From Paenimyroides aestuarii (GTDB lineage: Bacteria; Bacteroidota; Bacteroidia; Flavobacteriales; Flavobacteriaceae): a stretch of DNA of 64,000 nucleotides. The notes beneath the pieces were generated by a model, which was not told where the DNA came from, ran no database searches, and saw only the letters and a list, made by a program, of their open reading frames with translations. Where the stretch lies: NCBI RefSeq assembly GCF_024628805.1, contig NZ_CP102382.1:372001-436000 (forward strand), written 5' to 3'. Both the position numbers and the translations under genes were made by a program. Positions 60,762-64,000 of this stretch are shown one piece after another (the first letter of the stretch is position 1; each line of letters opens with the position of its first letter).

Positions 60762-62150
60762 ATGGAACTTATTAAAAATTATGTTCAGCAAAACAAGGAA
60801 CGTTTTATAAATGAGCTTATTGACTTATTAAAAATACCTTCAGTTAGTGCTGATAGTGCCTACTCACAAGATGTTTTAAACACTGCCGATAAAGTAAAAG
60901 AATTTTTAGAAAAAGCCGGTTGCGACAAAGTAGAAATCTGCGAAACGCCTGGTTATCCTATTGTTTATGGCGAAAAAATCATCGATGAAAATTTACCTAC
61001 TGTTTTGGTTTATGGTCATTATGATGTACAACCTGCTGACCCTATCGAATTATGGGACTCCCCACCTTTTGAACCTGTTATCAAAAAAACAGAACTACAC
61101 CCAGACGGAGCTATTTTTGCCCGCGGAGCATGTGACGATAAAGGGCAAATGTTTATGCACGTTAAAGCATTAGAATTAATGATGCAAACCAACACATTGC
61201 CTTGCAACGTGAAGTTTATGATTGAAGGAGAAGAAGAAGTTGGGTCGGCATCTTTGGCTTGGTTTGTTGCAAAAAATCAACAAAAATTAAAAAATGATGT
61301 GATTTTGATTTCCGACACCGGAATGATTTCCAACACCCAACCTTCTATCACTACCGGATTACGTGGTTTAAGCTATGTGGAAGTGGAAGTTACTGGACCA
61401 AACCGCGATTTGCATTCGGGCTTATACGGCGGTGCGGTGGCAAACCCTATCAACATTCTTACCAACATGATTGCTTCGTTGCACGACGAGAACAATCACA
61501 TAACTATTCCTGGTTTTTATGACAAAGTAGAAGAATTGTCGCAAGAAGAACGCGATGAAATGGGCAAACGTCCTTTTTCGTTAGATGATTATAAAAAAGC
61601 ATTGGATATCCACGATATTCACGGCGAAGCTGGTTACACCACCAACGAACGTAACTCGATAAGACCTACATTAGATGTTAACGGAATTTGGGGTGGATAT
61701 ACCGGCGAAGGTGCAAAAACAGTGATTCCTTCTAAAGCGTTTGCAAAAATATCAATGCGCTTGGTTCCTAATCAAGATTGGGAAGAAATTACTGAGCTGT
61801 TCAAAAAACACTTTGAAAGCATTGCTCCGGCATCGGTTAAAGTGGTCGTTAAACCACATCATGGCGGTCAAGGTTATGTTACGCCTATTGATTCTATTGG
61901 TTATCAAGCGGCATCGAAAGCATATACCGACACCTTTGGCGTAACTCCGATTCCCGTTCGTTCGGGCGGATCCATTCCTATTGTGGCTTTGTTTGAAAAA
62001 GAATTACAATCGAAAACCATTATGATGGGCTTTGGTTTAGATTCGGATGCGATACACTCACCAAATGAGCACTACGGGATTTTCAATTATTTAAAAGGTA
62101 TTGAAACCATTCCATTGTTTTATAAATATTTCACTGAAATGTCTAAATAA
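60762..62150 (+). CDS. M20 family dipeptidase
   Basis: 462 residues, co-catalytic metallopeptidase of the CNDP/PepV-like M20 branch. Metal ligands and catalytic residues are in VLVYGHYDVQP, GACDDKGQ and IEGEEEVGS; the lid domain (about 205-365, containing LRGLSYVEVEVTGPNRDLHS) dimerises in relatives. Likely hydrolyses dipeptides in the cytoplasm, since no signal peptide is present. Monocistronic. Confidence 0.9.
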   Translation: MELIKNYVQQNKERFINELIDLLKIPSVSADSAYSQDVLNTADKVKEFLEKAGCDKVEICETPGYPIVYGEKIIDENLPTVLVYGHYDVQPADPIELWDSPPFEPVIKKTELHPDGAIFARGACDDKGQMFMHVKALELMMQTNTLPCNVKFMIEGEEEVGSASLAWFVAKNQQKLKNDVILISDTGMISNTQPSITTGLRGLSYVEVEVTGPNRDLHSGLYGGAVANPINILTNMIASLHDENNHITIPGFYDKVEELSQEERDEMGKRPFSLDDYKKALDIHDIHGEAGYTTNERNSIRPTLDVNGIWGGYTGEGAKTVIPSKAFAKISMRLVPNQDWEEITELFKKHFESIAPASVKVVVKPHHGGQGYVTPIDSIGYQAASKAYTDTFGVTPIPVRSGGSIPIVALFEKELQSKTIMMGFGLDSDAIHSPNEHYGIFNYLKGIETIPLFYKYFTEMSK

Positions 62151-62161
62151 CACCCAAAAAA

Positions 62162-62190
62162 AAGTCCACTTCAATGTATGAAGTGGATTT
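62162..62190. terminator. Bidirectional hairpin terminator
   Basis: AAGTCCACTTCA (62162-62173) and TGAAGTGGATTT (62179-62190) pair with one G-U; serves the dipeptidase and the convergent T9SS gene. Confidence 0.8.
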
Positions 62191-62193
62191 CTT

Positions 62194-63882
62194 TTACTCT
62201 TTTATAATCTTTATACTTTGCGTAAATTCATCATTTGTTAATTCAACTATATAAATTCCGTTTGATAAATTTGACAAATCAATTCTTGAGTTAGTTAATG
62301 AATTAGCATCAACTATTCTTCCGCTTAAATCATATATTTTATATTTTAAAGAAAGTTCTTCACCCTCTACAAAAACTTTATCTTTAGCAGGATTCGGATA
62401 TATTTTCCATTTATCAACTACGATTTTTTTAGATGATGCAAATTCCCCAGATTTTATAATAAAAATATTATCGAATATTGCAGGATTTGGCATTGGCATT
62501 GAATAGGAATTATCCAAAATTATATCTTCATATTGATTACCCGACAGAATATAACCTGCCGAATTATAATGTAGAATATTTGTTATTGAAAATAGATTTG
62601 GATCAGAATTATCAGGCACAAGTAATTTATAATTTTTTAAAGCTCCATTATTACCAAAAACAGCTAAAATTGAAGAAGTTTTACTTATATTTATGGTTTG
62701 GTTATCTATAATTTGAGGATTTAATGCTCGATATGTAACTATAATGTCATTTTTAACGCATTTGATTCCATAAATTGTTAAACCGCCTTGTATATTTGTA
62801 TTAGCCTTTGCCCATTGAAAATTTCCCGATGCATTTAATTTAAACAAATGCCCATACATTCCAGTAGTAGTAAATGAAGGGTTTACTGATGTTCCCCAAT
62901 AATTAACACCACCGGTTGCGTTTGCGGATATATAAATATTGTTTGTGGCATCAATATCTAAATCTTCAGCCAGCAACAATCTATTATTCATTACAGTTGG
63001 TGCTTTAGCCCAAGATAAATTTCCTGCATTGCTATACTTTGCAATAACAGTAACAGCATTATTACTAGCATTATTGGTCACAAAAGATACATTTGTAGTA
63101 CCGAATTGTACCGCCGGTGAAAATAAGTTAGCAATTAAAACAGCATTACCATTCTGATCTAATTCTAAATCAACAAAATGTGTACCCATTTTGTTTTGAT
63201 TAACACCCGATGTAGTTTCTGAAGATCTTAACCATTGTAGCGAACCATTTGTAGCATTAAATTTAGCAATAAATGTTTCAGATAACTGTGAATGAACTTG
63301 ATTTCCTAACACCGTTGTATTTTCAATTTTTAAGCTCATTCCAATATAGCGCCCGGCAATAAATACTTCATTATTAATTGTCTTTATTTTACACTGCGCT
63401 AAGTCTTGATCAACCTTTTTCACCCAAGCAACCTGTCCGTTACTATTAATTTTAATTATTAGAGATTGGTAACCCGATGCAGGTATCGGATAGGTAGTAT
63501 TATCAATTGTCACAGGGCCGTTTGCTTCTATTATAGCGTATAAATTGTTATTATCATCCTCATGTACAACAGAGATAGCCTCTGAACCACTACCGCTAAA
63601 ATGGAAATAATGATTTAGTAAAAAATTTGTATCAAATTTTAAAATAGCGGTATCATATGCCAATGCTCCATTAGCCACCATATTACTTCCATTATTTATA
63701 GTTTGGTTTTGAATGGTATATGTTGGTGTTTTAAAATTTACAATCGAATAAATGCTTTTATTCATTGTAAGATCCGTGTCGATTCTCTCAGCGTAAGGAA
63801 TAACAATGTGAGAATTTATTTGTGCTTGATGCTGGAAGGTGTTAACAAAAAAAAGTATTAACAATAAGTATTTTATTTTCAT
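62194..63882 (-). CDS. T9SS-sorted secreted protein with beta-propeller-like repeats
   Basis: 562 residues: signal peptide (YLLLILFFVNTFQHQAQ), a long repeat region (about 70-470) of units such as SLIIKINSNGQVAWVKKVD and TFIAKFNATNGSLQWLRS, typical of SBBP/PQQ-like propellers, then a T9SS type A CTD (about 490-562: YPNPAKDKVFVEG ... IYDLSGRIVD ... NGIYIVELTNDEFTQSIKI). Exported through type IX secretion to the surface or medium. Its target is unknown. Confidence 0.82.
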   Translation of the reverse strand: MKIKYLLLILFFVNTFQHQAQINSHIVIPYAERIDTDLTMNKSIYSIVNFKTPTYTIQNQTINNGSNMVANGALAYDTAILKFDTNFLLNHYFHFSGSGSEAISVVHEDDNNNLYAIIEANGPVTIDNTTYPIPASGYQSLIIKINSNGQVAWVKKVDQDLAQCKIKTINNEVFIAGRYIGMSLKIENTTVLGNQVHSQLSETFIAKFNATNGSLQWLRSSETTSGVNQNKMGTHFVDLELDQNGNAVLIANLFSPAVQFGTTNVSFVTNNASNNAVTVIAKYSNAGNLSWAKAPTVMNNRLLLAEDLDIDATNNIYISANATGGVNYWGTSVNPSFTTTGMYGHLFKLNASGNFQWAKANTNIQGGLTIYGIKCVKNDIIVTYRALNPQIIDNQTINISKTSSILAVFGNNGALKNYKLLVPDNSDPNLFSITNILHYNSAGYILSGNQYEDIILDNSYSMPMPNPAIFDNIFIIKSGEFASSKKIVVDKWKIYPNPAKDKVFVEGEELSLKYKIYDLSGRIVDANSLTNSRIDLSNLSNGIYIVELTNDEFTQSIKIIKE

Positions 63883-64000
63883 ACAAAATATAGTTTAGTT
63901 TTCGTAAAAGTATAACTTTTTAACGAAATAGAAAACACTTAAATTTTTCATTTTTAGTTTATTAAGGAATTACAGAAATAAACCAGTTAACAATTATTAT

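Overview
The window is low-GC Bacteroidota DNA, most likely from a Flavobacteriaceae genome close to Flavobacterium or Myroides. The reasons are an alternative complex III operon, the gliding lipoprotein gene gldD beside mutY and ssb, type IX secretion (T9SS) C-terminal sorting domains, DUF3078/DUF3098/DUF6155 proteins, several TAnnTTTG-type -7 promoter elements, and near absence of Shine-Dalgarno sequences. No prophage, transposase, integrase, rRNA or CRISPR array is visible.

Left part (1-19.8 kb): the minus-strand actABCDEF operon (quinol:cytochrome c/oxidase electron transfer; actF runs off the left edge), a SPOR protein, two small envelope genes, leuS, then a plus-strand envelope/tRNA-modification run (ftsX, DUF3098, uppP, truB, papain-like hydrolase), a CBS protein, a PEP-mutase-family enzyme and a JmjC-like oxygenase. 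19.76-22.71 kb is a small accessory island: an XRE regulator, three uncharacterised co-directional genes (TerB-like, CFI-box, membrane-anchored), and a zeta-toxin gene overlapping a 48-aa partner gene. The island is bracketed by two near-identical terminator hairpins and contains a remnant resembling the 3' end of the thioredoxin-like gene at its right border, which suggests repeated insertion at one gene end.

22.7-34.2 kb is mostly core (thioredoxin-like, patatin, pyrH-frr, asnS, rpoN) with a subclass B1 metallo-beta-lactamase lipoprotein, a degenerate-looking DUF6642 protein and an SMR exporter. 34.2-42.2 kb is the most striking region: a minus-strand polymorphic-toxin locus with 10-bp iterons and a promoter, a short T9SS-sorted protein, a 2132-residue SpvB/FG-GAP/YD-repeat (Rhs) protein with a putative zincin (HExxH...E) tip, a candidate immunity lipoprotein, an orphan Rhs tip sharing a perfect 127-bp repeat with the main gene, and the tail of a second immunity-like gene. 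A PorT-like barrel gene lies next to it.

43-64 kb: DUF3078, dxs, tadA, two porin-like barrels, rng, a 30-residue very basic protein, HU, a racemase, GNAT, mutY-ssb-gldD (without the usual gldE), a heavy-metal-binding lipoprotein, a TonB-C-like gene pair (one frameshifted by an 11-bp tandem duplication), an AsmA-like giant, a double OmpA protein, tRNA-Leu(UAG), an M20 dipeptidase and a T9SS-sorted secreted protein. Several dispersed palindromic intergenic repeats are present, one of them inside the leuS reading frame.
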